Positions 16,172 through 25,255 of a stretch of 64,000 bases of DNA are shown piece by piece (within the stretch, counting starts at the first letter, position 1; each line of letters begins with the position of its first letter). The DNA lies in NCBI RefSeq assembly GCF_002109385.1, contig NZ_CP020814.1, forward strand, positions 1,180,001-1,244,000, read 5' to 3'. Both the position numbers and the translations under genes were made by a program. The notes beneath the pieces are model-generated. The model was not told where the DNA came from and ran no database searches. It saw only the letters and a program-made list of their open reading frames with translations. This stretch comes from Halalkalibacter krulwichiae. GTDB taxonomy: Bacteria > Bacillota > Bacilli > Bacillales > Bacillaceae_D.

Positions 16172-16858
16172 TTAGATAGCTACAGGTAGTGTGAGTAGCT
16201 GTTCATCGATACTTAGATCCCTTTTGATTTCGTAATGTTTCAAATGATTATTCTCTTGGACATATAGATGAATATTTTGATCATTTCCGACAAAGTAAAC
16301 CTCTTTACCTTGATCATTGGTCAGATGAAATGCTTGTAAGCAATGAGTTGGATTGCTCTCTGTTGGGAGCTTATAACGACATTGGCCACTTTTGAAATTA
16401 TGATAATATCCACGTTCGATTAAATATTGATTAAGAAGATCGATTAGAGGGTCAATTACTTCAAAATCATGTGTTTCAACAGGATGATTAAAATAATTTA
16501 TATCAAGTTCTGTTTGAATATGAATCGTTTGTTCTTTAAATGTAACAGGTGTGTAGTACGGTAACGTAAAAGAAAAAGGAATTTTCTTTTCTTCGTTTGG
16601 TTGAATGACAAAAGGTTCGGTAATTTTAATTTCTAAGATTGGTTCTGTTACATCACGAAATTCCGTCATTTCATCATCAAAACGATGAAACTCTGTGTCA
16701 ACATGAATATAGATTTCAGAAATGGTTTGGGCTGCTTTTCCTCCAAACACATGAACCTCACCTTGAACTTCTTTGTTACGTTCAATCTTGTCTTGGAAAA
16801 GTACCGTATTCACTCTTGTAGATCCAATTCCAATAGAAGAGAAAAGTCTCTCAAACAT
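16172..16858 (-). CDS. spo0M: Sporulation-control protein Spo0M
   Basis: A 228-residue arrestin-fold protein that affects the timing of sporulation and cell division in Bacillus. ATG (MFERLFSSIGIGSTRVNTVL) has SD AAGGAGA; the longer frame upstream includes the SD itself. The N-terminal two-thirds is a beta-sandwich with family landmarks VQGEVHVFGGKAAQ and PFSFTLPYYTPVT. The C-terminal part (GQCRYKLPTESNP...) binds partners. No enzymatic residues are expected. Its presence supports a spore-forming host. Confidence 0.92.
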   Translation of the reverse strand: MFERLFSSIGIGSTRVNTVLFQDKIERNKEVQGEVHVFGGKAAQTISEIYIHVDTEFHRFDDEMTEFRDVTEPILEIKITEPFVIQPNEEKKIPFSFTLPYYTPVTFKEQTIHIQTELDINYFNHPVETHDFEVIDPLIDLLNQYLIERGYYHNFKSGQCRYKLPTESNPTHCLQAFHLTNDQGKEVYFVGNDQNIHLYVQENNHLKHYEIKRDLSIDEQLLTLPVAI

Positions 16859-17025
16859 AACTCCATCTCCTTCCAAAGAAGCATTTGTTTAGTATTTTTA
16901 TTATTATATGCATGGTGTAAAAAAATTCTTGTATTCTATTGATAGAATACCAACTTTTGATCAATTAAACTACTGAAATATGAAAAATAATGTATTTATT
17001 TAGTGGAGAAGTTAACAAAAGCTGA

Positions 17026-17070
17026 CAAAAGAGGCGTTTCAAAAGGTCTTTCTTGTCCTTTTGAAACGCC
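17026..17070 (-). terminator. Terminator of the symporter gene
   Basis: The 14-bp stem GGCGTTTCAAAAGG/CCTTTTGAAACGCC is followed on the minus strand by CTCTTTTG. It is one of the four related hairpins with a TCAAAAG core. Confidence 0.85.
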
Positions 17071-17111
17071 CAGTTTCTAATGAAGTCAAAGGAACGAATT
17101 CCTTTTTTGTT

Positions 17112-18251
17112 TTATTGTTTTGACCAGCGATCAATGAGGATATTTACGGCCCCATCACCAGTTACATTGGTTGCTGTACCAAAGCTGTCTTGTGCCATAT
17201 ATAAAGCGATCATTAGGCCGATTGCAGCCTCATTAAAGCCAAGCATAGAAGTCAAAACTCCTAATGCGGCCATAATAGCTCCACCTGGAACTCCAGGTGC
17301 TGCGACCATGATTAATCCAAGCATTAATATAACTGGAATAATCTCAATAAAGGTTGGCTGAACCATTTCAGGGGAGAGTACCATTACAGCGATAGTGCAT
17401 GTAATAATCGTAATTACACTACCTGATAAATGAATCGTAGCACAAAGCGGTACCCCAAAGTTTGCGAGATTATCTTTTACACCATTTCGTTTAACAGATC
17501 GTAATGTGACAGGTATCGTTGCTGCACTGCTCATTGTACCAACAGCTGTAAAATAGGCAGGCATCATATTTTTAAGTAATGAAAAAGGATTCTTCCGAGC
17601 GACAGTTCCAGCAACTGAATACTGAATTAGAAGCCAGATCCAATGCATCACAATTGCCAGCAATAAGACAATCCCGAATACTTTAAGTGTTTCAAAGACA
17701 GTTCCTTCAGAAGCCATTTCGGCAAAAATTCCAGCGATGTAAATCGGCAACAAAGGAATGATGATTTTGGAAATGACTAATTCGATAATTGCTTTTCCTT
17801 CATCAAAGAATTTCTTTAGCCACTCTGCGTTTGTTTTAGCCACTCCGATTCCGAATACAAATGCCGTTAAGAGAGCCGTCACTACACCCATTAACGGAGC
17901 AATTTCGATTGTTAAGAAAGGTTCTAATGCAGTTCCTTCAGCAACATTCGTTGCTTCTGTTGCTACGTTTGGGATAATGGCCGTAGCAAATAAAAATGCA
18001 AGTAGTCCTGCCACAATCGTTGATAGATAAGCTGTTCCTACGGTCATTCCAACAAGCTTGCCAGAGGATTTTCCTAGTCCTGCAACCCCGCTTGCAATAA
18101 AGAATAAAATAATAAAAGGAATAATAAATCCAATAAAACTACCGAATAAAACTTTCATTGTGATCAGTACACGTATGAAGAAATCAGGAGCGAATAGCCC
18201 TAATACAATTCCTGCCACAATTCCAATAATTAACTTTACAATTAAATTCAT
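17112..18251 (-). CDS. Dicarboxylate/amino acid:cation symporter (DAACS family)
   Basis: A 379-residue sodium- or proton-coupled carrier of the GltP/SstT family. There are eight membrane helices and two re-entrant loops; the serine-rich loop (GTMSSAATIPVTL) and the later GDGAVNILIDRW and DSFGTATNVTGDGA segments correspond to substrate-binding parts. It is slightly shorter than typical GltP (about 410-430). Substrate may be glutamate, aspartate, serine/threonine or a C4-dicarboxylate. ATG start follows a purine-rich AAAGGGAG. Monocistronic, with the gap at 18252-18581 as its upstream region. Confidence 0.87.
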   Translation of the reverse strand: MNLIVKLIIGIVAGIVLGLFAPDFFIRVLITMKVLFGSFIGFIIPFIILFFIASGVAGLGKSSGKLVGMTVGTAYLSTIVAGLLAFLFATAIIPNVATEATNVAEGTALEPFLTIEIAPLMGVVTALLTAFVFGIGVAKTNAEWLKKFFDEGKAIIELVISKIIIPLLPIYIAGIFAEMASEGTVFETLKVFGIVLLLAIVMHWIWLLIQYSVAGTVARKNPFSLLKNMMPAYFTAVGTMSSAATIPVTLRSVKRNGVKDNLANFGVPLCATIHLSGSVITIITCTIAVMVLSPEMVQPTFIEIIPVILMLGLIMVAAPGVPGGAIMAALGVLTSMLGFNEAAIGLMIALYMAQDSFGTATNVTGDGAVNILIDRWSKQ

Positions 18252-18542
18252 GTCGATTCTCCCTTTGTTGTTGTATGTTCACTGTAAAAATACAAATGTA
18301 TACTGCTATTCTACACAAAATAAAACTTAATACAATGAATTTTCTATTTTTCAGAATAATAAATTTTCTTTTGGCGGATTCGAGCTCTGTCTTTTTATAA
18401 GGCTGCTTTGTGAAATTTTGCTTTGGGCTGCTGGCCTAAGCTTTTGCCTGGTTAACGGCCCGACCATTTGAGGGAAGAGCTCTAACTATTACTGGATAAA
18501 AAAAGTCATTTCAACCATCGAAATGATTGAAATAACCTCAGT
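18252..18542. other. Gap with a locally GC-rich, unassigned block
   Basis: The 330-base gap 18252-18581 holds the symporter promoter region (18260-18330, AT-rich) and the ABC-operon terminator. Between them, at about 18373-18482, is a block richer in G and C than its flanks, bounded by two GAGCTC palindromes (18381-18386 and 18477-18482) and containing complementary pieces such as GGCCTAAGC/GCTTAGGCC-like arms. No open frame with an SD is seen. It might be a leader RNA of the symporter gene or a decayed element. Confidence 0.3.
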
Positions 18543-18571
18543 GAAAAAGGCCCTGTATTTCGACAAGGGCC
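18543..18571 (-). terminator. Terminator of the ABC transporter operon
   Basis: On the minus strand GGCCCT...AGGGCC is followed by TTTTTCAC. Confidence 0.88.
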
Positions 18572-18581
18572 AATATTGATG

Positions 18582-19376
18582 TTAGGATAGCATCGCTCGA
18601 TCACTATCCATTTGTTTTCCGCGAATTCGTTTGAATTCTTGTAAAAGTTTATCGATGGTCAATTTTTGTTTTTCTTTTCCTTTTACTTCTAAAATAATTT
18701 GACCGTTATCCATCATGATTAAGCGATTCCCTAAATCTAAAGCTTGTTGCATATTGTGCGTAACCATTAAGGAAGTGAGTTTGAATTTATTAACAATCTC
18801 ACCAGTTAACTCAGTGATTAATTCAGCACGGGATGGATCAAGTGCGGCTGTATGTTCATCTAGCAATAAAATTTTAGGCTCTGTAAAAGTGGCCATTAAT
18901 AAGGATAATGCTTGCCGCTCTCCACCTGAAAGTAGTCCAACTTTGGCTGTAAAGCGATTCTCTAGTCCGAGATTGAGCGTTTCGAGGTATTCTCTAAACA
19001 TTTCTCGTCTTTGTTTGTTTACTCCAATACGGAGCGACCTCTTTTTGTTTCTGGAATAGGCCATTGCAAGGTTTTCCTCGATCGTCATGCTTGGTGCAGT
19101 GCCTGCCATTGGATCTTGGAAGACACGTCCAATTAAAGAGGCGCGTTTGTATTCAGGAAGATGGGTTACATTCTTTCCATCAATGATTACATCCCCGACA
19201 TCCGTCAGAAGAGAACCTGAAATTGCGTTCATCATAGTTGACTTTCCAGCCCCGTTACTGCCGATCACAGTGAGAAAATCACCAGGTTCAAGGGAAAGGT
19301 TAATTTGTTGAAGGGCTTTCTTTTCATCAGGAGTGCCTTCGTTAAATGTAATGCTAATATTGTTAAGATGTAGCAC
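18582..19376 (-). CDS. ABC transporter ATP-binding protein
   Basis: A 264-residue ATPase of the COG1101 type. Walker A GSNGAGKSTMM, signature LSGGERQALSLLM, Walker B KILLLDEHTAALD and the switch His in VTHNMQQ are intact. The GTG start overlaps the end of the permease gene by 14 bases, with SD AAGGAGGG inside that gene, so the two are translationally coupled. Operon order is substrate-binding lipoprotein, permease, ATPase. This set belongs to the group that includes streptococcal TrpXYZ, importing tryptophan or tyrosine; no T-box or other amino-acid sensor was seen upstream, so the substrate stays open. Confidence 0.92.
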   Translation of the reverse strand: MLHLNNISITFNEGTPDEKKALQQINLSLEPGDFLTVIGSNGAGKSTMMNAISGSLLTDVGDVIIDGKNVTHLPEYKRASLIGRVFQDPMAGTAPSMTIEENLAMAYSRNKKRSLRIGVNKQRREMFREYLETLNLGLENRFTAKVGLLSGGERQALSLLMATFTEPKILLLDEHTAALDPSRAELITELTGEIVNKFKLTSLMVTHNMQQALDLGNRLIMMDNGQIILEVKGKEKQKLTIDKLLQEFKRIRGKQMDSDRAMLS

Positions 19377-20382
19377 TTGATTTCCCTCCTTTTTGTTGAT
19401 GATCGAGCTTTAGTTTCTCAGATAATTCTTGACGCTTGCGTAAACGGCGTTTCTTTTCACGTTGTGCGTCAAGTAATTTTGGCGTGACTAATGCAGCGAT
19501 TACAATGACTGCTGTAATTAATTTCATATCTCCTGTTTCAAGGAAATCTGCACGTAATGCTAGGGTAACAACGATTCGATAAATAATTGCTCCGCCAATA
19601 ACAGCTAAGGTAGTCCGTGCAATTGTTTTCGTACCAAAGAGTGCTTCTCCAATAATTACAGAAGCTAAACCAATAATTATCATTCCAATACCCATACCGA
19701 CATCAGCAAACCCGCCATATTGAGCGATAAGAGCACCTGATAAAGCTACTAGTCCATTGGAAATACCAAGACCTAAAATGATGAGCCAATCTGTATTGGC
19801 TGCAAAGCTACGAATCATACGTTTGTTATCGCCCGTTGCACGTATAGCTAGCCCAATTTCTGTTTTCAAAAAATAATCAGTCAAAAACTTGATGAGTAAT
19901 GTCACGATCAACATTACACAAACAATGGCCCATGTTCTTGGTAACTGGCTCGCACCAAATATTGTTAAGATTGGGTTAAAAAGCGAATCAATTCCAAGAC
20001 TTTGCCAAGTCGCTGTTAATTTTGTGAAAAGGGTTTCTTCATTTAATAATGGTAAATTGGGTCTACCCATAATCCGCAGGTTAATCGAATAAAGGGCGAT
20101 CATCATTAATATCCCTGCTAGTAATGGGTTGATTTTCCCCTTTGTATGTAAAATACCAGTTACACATCCAGCTAAAAAACCAGCTATGACCGCAAATAAA
20201 GTAGCAACTAAAGGAGAAAAACCATTGATAATACTAATTGCAGCAACGGCAGCTCCAGTTACAAAGCTCCCGTCAACTGTTAAATCAGGGAAGTCTAATA
20301 TACGAAATGATAAGTAAACACCTAATGCCATAAGGGCATAAATAATTCCAGATTCAATTGAACCAAAAATTGAAATCAGCAC
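19363..20382 (-). CDS. ABC transporter permease
   Basis: A 339-residue permease of the COG4120/branched-chain-type superfamily with about nine membrane helices. The conserved MALGVYLSFRILDFPDLTVDGSF region is near residues 17-40 and the EAA-like GLAIRATGDNKRMIRSFA loop is near 178-195. The start is GTG at 20382, with AAAGGTG about 10 bases upstream. The C-terminal 35 residues are charged (QREKKRRLRKRQE...) and cytoplasmic. It works with the ATPase at 18582-19376 and the lipoprotein at 20463-21509. Confidence 0.9.
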   Translation of the reverse strand: MLISIFGSIESGIIYALMALGVYLSFRILDFPDLTVDGSFVTGAAVAAISIINGFSPLVATLFAVIAGFLAGCVTGILHTKGKINPLLAGILMMIALYSINLRIMGRPNLPLLNEETLFTKLTATWQSLGIDSLFNPILTIFGASQLPRTWAIVCVMLIVTLLIKFLTDYFLKTEIGLAIRATGDNKRMIRSFAANTDWLIILGLGISNGLVALSGALIAQYGGFADVGMGIGMIIIGLASVIIGEALFGTKTIARTTLAVIGGAIIYRIVVTLALRADFLETGDMKLITAVIVIAALVTPKLLDAQREKKRRLRKRQELSEKLKLDHQQKGGKSSATS

Positions 20383-20412
20383 AAACCATCAGCACCTTTT
20401 CTAAAGTATAAG

Positions 20413-20454
20413 AGGATGACTCATAGGGAGGTCTTTGACCATTTGAGTCATCCT
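20413..20454 (-). other. Intercistronic hairpin between binding-protein and permease genes
   Basis: An 11-bp perfect stem (AGGATGACTCA/TGAGTCATCCT) fills the 80-base gap. There is no good T-run, so it more likely protects the upstream mRNA or reduces read-through, keeping the binding protein in excess over the membrane parts. Confidence 0.6.
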
Positions 20455-20462
20455 ATCTCTGT

Positions 20463-21509
20463 TTAGTCTTGATTTACAAATTCAGCAATACTATCCCATT
20501 CCTCGTTCCATGTTACACCTTGAGCTTCTGCATTTTCTTTGTTAATCATCAAAGTCATGCTCGGTGGAATCTCAACAGGAATGTCTGAAGTTGTTTTTTC
20601 TCCTTTTAAAATTTCAGCTGCCATTTCTCCGGCACGGTAACCGATTGTATAATAGTCAATTCCGTATGTTGCAAAACCGCCGCGATCTAACGAATCAGGC
20701 TCACCGACGATTAATGGAATTTGATAATCGCTTCCAACAGCAGCTACTGTTTCAAGAGCTGAAACAACTGTGTTGTCTGTAACAATGTAAAATAAATCAA
20801 TATCGCCTACAAGAGTTGTGGCAGCTTGTTGCACTTCAGCCGAAGTCGATACGGTACGAGTTACTAACGTTAAATCTGTACCCTCAATCGCAGCTTCAAC
20901 TGCTTCAATCTGTGCAACTGAATTTTGTTCACCAGCGTTGTAAATGGTCCCGATTGTTGCCTCAGGGAAATTGGCAGAAATAAACTCAATCGTCATTTCA
21001 ATGGACTCTGGATGTAAGTCAAGTACACCAGTAATGTTTTCCCCTGGTTCATCTAGGGATGACACAAGTCCAGCTCCAACAGCATCTGTAACGGAAGTGA
21101 ATACAATTGGAATATCATTAGTAGCATTTAAAGCTGCTAATGAGCTAGGTGTTGAATTAGCAAAGATAAGGTCTACTTGGTTACCGACGAAGTTAGTAGC
21201 AATTGTATTCGCGTTGTTTTGGTCCCCTTGAGCAGATTGAAAATCATATGTAGTATTCTCACCTTCAACAAATCCATTGTCTGCTAACGCAGATTTAAAG
21301 CCTTCAAAAGCGGCATCTAGGGATGGATGTTCAACAATTTGGCTAGCTCCAATTAAGATTTCTTCCGTTCCCTCGGTTGCCGGTGCTTCTTCTGTTGTCT
21401 CATTTGTTTGATCGTCTGCTTCAGAACCCGACTCTTCTGCTCCACATGCTGTTAGTAGTACCATTCCAGCTACTAACGCACCCATACTTTTAAACCATCT
21501 CTTTTTCAT
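20463..21509 (-). CDS. ABC transporter substrate-binding lipoprotein (ABC_sub_bind family)
   Basis: A 348-residue lipoprotein. ATG follows AAGGGGG. Signal peptide 1-21 ends with lipobox LTAC, Cys22 being lipidated. A Ser/Glu/Thr linker at about 25-48 precedes a two-lobed periplasmic-binding fold of the PF04392 type (GASQIVEHPSLDAAFEGF, GTIYNAGEQNSVAQIEAV, IGEPDS-like hinge VGEPDSLDRGG). Homologous sets transport aromatic amino acids in streptococci. It is the first gene of the minus-strand operon. Confidence 0.9.
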   Translation of the reverse strand: MKKRWFKSMGALVAGMVLLTACGAEESGSEADDQTNETTEEAPATEGTEEILIGASQIVEHPSLDAAFEGFKSALADNGFVEGENTTYDFQSAQGDQNNANTIATNFVGNQVDLIFANSTPSSLAALNATNDIPIVFTSVTDAVGAGLVSSLDEPGENITGVLDLHPESIEMTIEFISANFPEATIGTIYNAGEQNSVAQIEAVEAAIEGTDLTLVTRTVSTSAEVQQAATTLVGDIDLFYIVTDNTVVSALETVAAVGSDYQIPLIVGEPDSLDRGGFATYGIDYYTIGYRAGEMAAEILKGEKTTSDIPVEIPPSMTLMINKENAEAQGVTWNEEWDSIAEFVNQD

Positions 21510-22004
21510 TGTGTTGCCCCCTTATATAGTTTTGGTTATATTAAATCGCATCCAATTTAGTTGAAAACGAATTAATGTCAATTAGCTTTATTGTCTTATT
21601 AAATGCCTGAGTCTAAAGTTGTGATCGAGAGGATGAAGAAGTCAGACATTTAAATGAAAAAGAAAAATTTAGCCCTTTTCACATAAATATTAGAATTGTT
21701 TTTATTTTTTGTCATATTATCATGATGGCTGAAAATTGACAATTATTAATTTATGAGAATAATAGTTTTACTAGTTAATCTAAGGGGAGAGGCAATGGAT
21801 TATTCCATGTTAAGCAGTGGAAAGTTATAAGCTTTTTACTTATTTTAAAAGGAATGAGTGATTTATGAGAATTTTATAAAAGTTTAATCAATTAATTCTA
21901 TTTGAAGAATAAAAGTAGAAGGATGCAAATCAATTTTAGCGAATGTATAGAGAACATCGTAAATTTGTAAGCGCTCACCTATAAAGGAAGAAGGGGAGAA
22001 GAAA
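21510..22004. promoter_or_regulatory. Divergent control region with a possible cre site
   Basis: A 495-base AT-rich gap between divergent genes. For the acyl-CoA ligase there is TTGACA (21736-21741) with TAATAG 18 bases on, about 240 bases before the start. At 21965-21980 TTGTAAGCGCTCACCT matches the CcpA cre consensus WTGNAARCGNWWWCAW at 14 of 16 positions and lies just above the SD, fitting repression by carbon catabolite control. I saw no gene or known riboswitch here. Confidence 0.45.
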
Positions 22005-23591
22005 ATGAATCAAAAACATTTAATAGCACCCGAATATTATAATATTGCTCAAGATATTGACAAGTATGCTGATGATCCTAACAAGTTAGCTTTAATTTGG
22101 GAGAATGAAATAGGAGAAAAACGACAGGTCACATATCGGCAGCTGCGAAAAGAGTCTAATCAATTTGCTCATGCTCTGGTGAATCTTGGTTTAAAAAAGG
22201 GAGATAAGGTGATGATTACGTTGCCAAGGATCCCAGAAACGTATGCAATCTATCTTGGGGCCCTTAAACTAGGTCTCATTATTTCACCGGGCTCTGAAAT
22301 GCTTAGAGAAAAAGATATATTGTATCGTGCTGAACATTCACAGGCAAAAGCGACGATTTGTTTTGCTGAATTGACAGAGCGATTTGATTCAATTCGCGCG
22401 CAAGCAAGCAGTTTGACTTGTTTTATAACAGTAGGAAATGAGGTTGATGGTTGGCTTAATTATCACCGTTTAATAGATGGAATAAGTGGTGATTTTGAAA
22501 TTGTAAAAACAAAATGTGATGATCTTGCTTTTTTAAATTATACTTCTGGTACAACAGGGAATCCAAAAGGAGTCGTGCATGCACATAGTTGGGCATATGC
22601 TCATCAAGCTGTAGCTGCCAAGCATTGGCTTGATGTAAAAGAGACTGATCTTGTATGGGCAACGGCTGCCCCTGGATGGGCTAAATGGAACTGGACACCT
22701 TTCCTTGCAACATTAGGGTCGGGAGCAACTGGCTTTGTTTATGATGGTAAATTTGATCCGGAAAAATATTTATCATTATTAGAAAAATATAGTGTCAATG
22801 TGCTTTGCTGCACTCCAACCGAATATCGATTAATGGCAAAATTAGATAATCTTAGTTCTTACAATTTGCCTTATCTCCGCAGTACTGTTAGCGCGGGAGA
22901 ACCGTTAAATCAAGAGGTGATAGACACATTCAGAAAGCATTTTAATGTGCAAGTACGTGATGGATATGGTCAGACAGAAAATACTTTATTAATTGGAACA
23001 TTGATGGGGATGAAAGAAAGAATTGGATCAATGGGGAAACCGACACCAGGTAATCAAGTCTCAATTATTGATGAAGAGGGCAATGAAGTACTTCCGGGAG
23101 TAGTAGGAGACATCGCAGTTCATCGGAGTACACCAGCTCTGTTTAAAGGATATTTAAATGATCCGGAACGAACATCACAAGCGTTTCGTGGAGATTGGTA
23201 TTTAACAGGAGATCAAGCTTCTATGGATGATGAAGGTTATTTTTGGTTTGAGGGCCGTTCTGATGATATTATTATTAGTTCTGGTTATACAATTGGCCCT
23301 TTTGAAGTAGAAGACGCGCTTGTGAAACATCCTTCTGTCAAAGAATGTGCAGTTGTTGCTTCTCCTGATGAGATAAGAGGGTCTATTGTCAAAGCATATG
23401 TGATCTTAAAGGATTCTAGCTCATCAAATGAGGCATTAGTAAAGGAATTACAGGAGCATGTGAAACAATTGACAGCCCCTTATAAATATCCAAGGGCAAT
23501 TGAATTTATTGAAGAGTTACCAAAAACGACTTCAGGAAAAATACGAAGAGTTGAACTTCGTCAGTTAGAAAAGAGTAAAAGTTCTTTATAG
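22005..23591 (+). CDS. Acyl-CoA synthetase, AMP-forming (MbcS/YtcI-like)
   Basis: A 528-residue adenylate-forming enzyme that joins a short or medium-chain carboxylic acid to CoA using ATP. Core motifs in order: YTSGTTGNPKG (about 178-188), GYGQTEN (about 319-325), YLTGDQ (about 399-404), GRSDDIIISSGYTIGPFEVE, and the catalytic Lys in TTSGKIRR near the C-terminus. Length and sequence resemble Bacillus YtcI (MbcS, methylbutyryl-CoA synthetase) more than classical acetyl-CoA synthetase, which is about 100 residues longer. SD GGGGAG precedes the ATG. A possible cre site above it suggests repression by preferred sugars. Confidence 0.9.
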   Translation: MNQKHLIAPEYYNIAQDIDKYADDPNKLALIWENEIGEKRQVTYRQLRKESNQFAHALVNLGLKKGDKVMITLPRIPETYAIYLGALKLGLIISPGSEMLREKDILYRAEHSQAKATICFAELTERFDSIRAQASSLTCFITVGNEVDGWLNYHRLIDGISGDFEIVKTKCDDLAFLNYTSGTTGNPKGVVHAHSWAYAHQAVAAKHWLDVKETDLVWATAAPGWAKWNWTPFLATLGSGATGFVYDGKFDPEKYLSLLEKYSVNVLCCTPTEYRLMAKLDNLSSYNLPYLRSTVSAGEPLNQEVIDTFRKHFNVQVRDGYGQTENTLLIGTLMGMKERIGSMGKPTPGNQVSIIDEEGNEVLPGVVGDIAVHRSTPALFKGYLNDPERTSQAFRGDWYLTGDQASMDDEGYFWFEGRSDDIIISSGYTIGPFEVEDALVKHPSVKECAVVASPDEIRGSIVKAYVILKDSSSSNEALVKELQEHVKQLTAPYKYPRAIEFIEELPKTTSGKIRRVELRQLEKSKSSL

Positions 23592-23619
23592 GATTGGTGT
23601 GAAATTGGAATAAGTAGCG

Positions 23620-23662
23620 GGGGTGTTTCAAAAGATTTGTTTATAATCTCTTGAAACACCCC
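23620..23662. terminator. Hairpin after the acyl-CoA synthetase gene
   Basis: A 17-base imperfect stem (GGGGTGTTTCAAAAGAT with ATCTCTTGAAACACCCC) shares the TTTCAA..TTGAAA core of the recurring terminator. The T-run after it is poor in both directions. Confidence 0.6.
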
Positions 23663-23764
23663 TAAAGCTGCTTTTTAAGAGTATTTCTTTCTATTTCTTG
23701 AGTTCGGGTAACCTCAATGGGTAAAATGAAGGTGGAAAAGTATAAGAATTGAAGGTGTTTTTTG

Positions 23765-24888
23765 ATGAATACATACATTATTGTTGGAGCGGGGATTTTA
23801 GGAGCCACGACAGCCTATCAACTAGCAAAGGAAGGGGCTAAAGTAACATTAGTTGACAGAAATGAGCCTGGAAAAGCAACGAATGCTGCGGCGGGAATTG
23901 TTTGCCCTTGGCTTTCACAAAGAAGAAATAAAGCATGGTACCAATTAGCTAAAGGAGGAGCAAAATATTATCCAACGCTTATCAAACAATTAGAAGCTGA
24001 AGGGGAAACAAAGACGGGCTATGCGAAAGTGGGAGCACTTAGCCTTCATACTGATGAGGGAAAGCTCGATAAATTGGAAGAGAGAGTTCGAAAACGAAAA
24101 GAAGAAGCACCGGAGATTGGAGAAATTACGCGATTATCTCCAAAAGAAACAAGAGCGTTCTTCCCACCGCTTTCTGAAGAATACGGAGCGGTACATGTTA
24201 GTGGTGCAGCGAGAGTAAATGGAAAGGAACTTTGCGACGCTTTAATTCGCGCAGCGATCAGAAATGGGGCAACGTATCTGACAGGGGATGCGGAGCTGAT
24301 GTTTACAGAAGAAGCAGTGACAGGGGTTTGTGTTAGTACAGAGAAAATAACGGCTGATCAAGTGATTGTGACAGCAGGAGCTTGGTCAAAACAACTACTA
24401 GAACCATTAGGTATTCATTTTAAAATTGAGCCACAAAAAGCACAAATTGTTCACCTTGAAGTACCTGGTCTAGATACGAGTGCTTGGCCAGTTCTCATGC
24501 CTCCATCAAACCAATATTTACTTGCATTTGAAGGGGACGTATTGTCGCAGGTGCCACACATGAGGATGAAAAAGGTTATGATCTGCGTACCACACTCGGT
24601 GGCTTACACGAGATCTTTGATAAGGCATTAAAGGTCGCACCAGGATTGGCCGATAGTACATTAGTTGATACAAAAGTTGGCTTTCGTCCAGTAGCACCGG
24701 AATTTCTTCCGATCATTGGTCCAGTGCCAAACATTAAAAGGCTTTTAGTAGCCAATGGACTAGGTTCTTCCGGTTTGACAGTCGGCCCTTATTTAGGGAA
24801 AGAGTTAGCAAAATTGGCATTAGATCAGGAATTGGAGATTGATCTTTCACTTTACGATGTTGCTACTGCAATTGAAGCGCAAGTCTAG
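23765..24888 (+). pseudogene. FAD-dependent amino-acid oxidoreductase (DadA/YurR-like), frameshifted
   Basis: A DAO-family flavoenzyme of about 374 residues if read through. ATG 23765 has SD GAAGGTG. The FAD-binding N-terminus reads YIIVGAGILGATTAYQLA; PEKAQ-like segment KIEPQKAQIVHLE and the C-terminal FRPVAPEFLPIIGPVP and NGLGSSGLTVGPYLG are typical. Frame is lost at the G-run 24533-24536. With one extra G the protein reads on as GGRIVAGATHEDEKGYDLR into the frame ending at 24888. Everything else is intact, so a base-calling error in a homopolymer is likely. Probable role: oxidation of a D- or N-substituted amino acid. Confidence 0.85.
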
Positions 24889-25000
24889 AGATAACGGAAT
24901 AGAATTGTAAGATAAAAATCTCTGAATTTCAAAAAATTACTACAACTAGTACTTAATAATTAGTAAAATAGTGGTAAATAGTAATAGTGGAGGTGTTGAA

Positions 25001-25141
25001 ATGGAAGGGAAACCTAATCATTATGATGGTAGTGGTCAAAATGATGATCGTATCGAAGCAGAGAAGGAAACATTTAAATTGACTGAAGAAGCTAGAACGA
25101 ACATTAGTGGGAACCCGTTTTTTATTTCAGAAAATGAATAG
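25001..25141 (+). CDS. Small hydrophilic protein, 46 residues
   Basis: Short frame with SD GGAGGTG seven bases before ATG. The product is polar and acidic (HYDGSGQNDDRIEAEKE...) with no signal peptide or membrane helix. No family recognised. Such small hydrophilic proteins are common in Bacillus spores, but nothing here proves it. Confidence 0.55.
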   Translation: MEGKPNHYDGSGQNDDRIEAEKETFKLTEEARTNISGNPFFISENE

Positions 25142-25255
25142 TACACATTTGGAAGAGGTGTCTTTAATAGGACAGCCTTTTCTTTTTGCTAAACGAATAG
25201 AACCCTTTTTTTCGCAGAACCTAAGGTGTATATCCATAGAAGAGAGGGTAAGTTA

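Noticed and set aside
18360..18400. tRNA-like 3' half suggested by GAGCTCGAATCCGCC on the minus strand
   Set aside because: No matching acceptor 5' strand, anticodon arm or CCA could be placed, so it is not a tRNA.
21510..21800. T-box leader for the aromatic-amino-acid-type ABC operon
   Set aside because: I looked for the conserved T-box antiterminator sequence and a leader terminator on the minus strand and saw neither.
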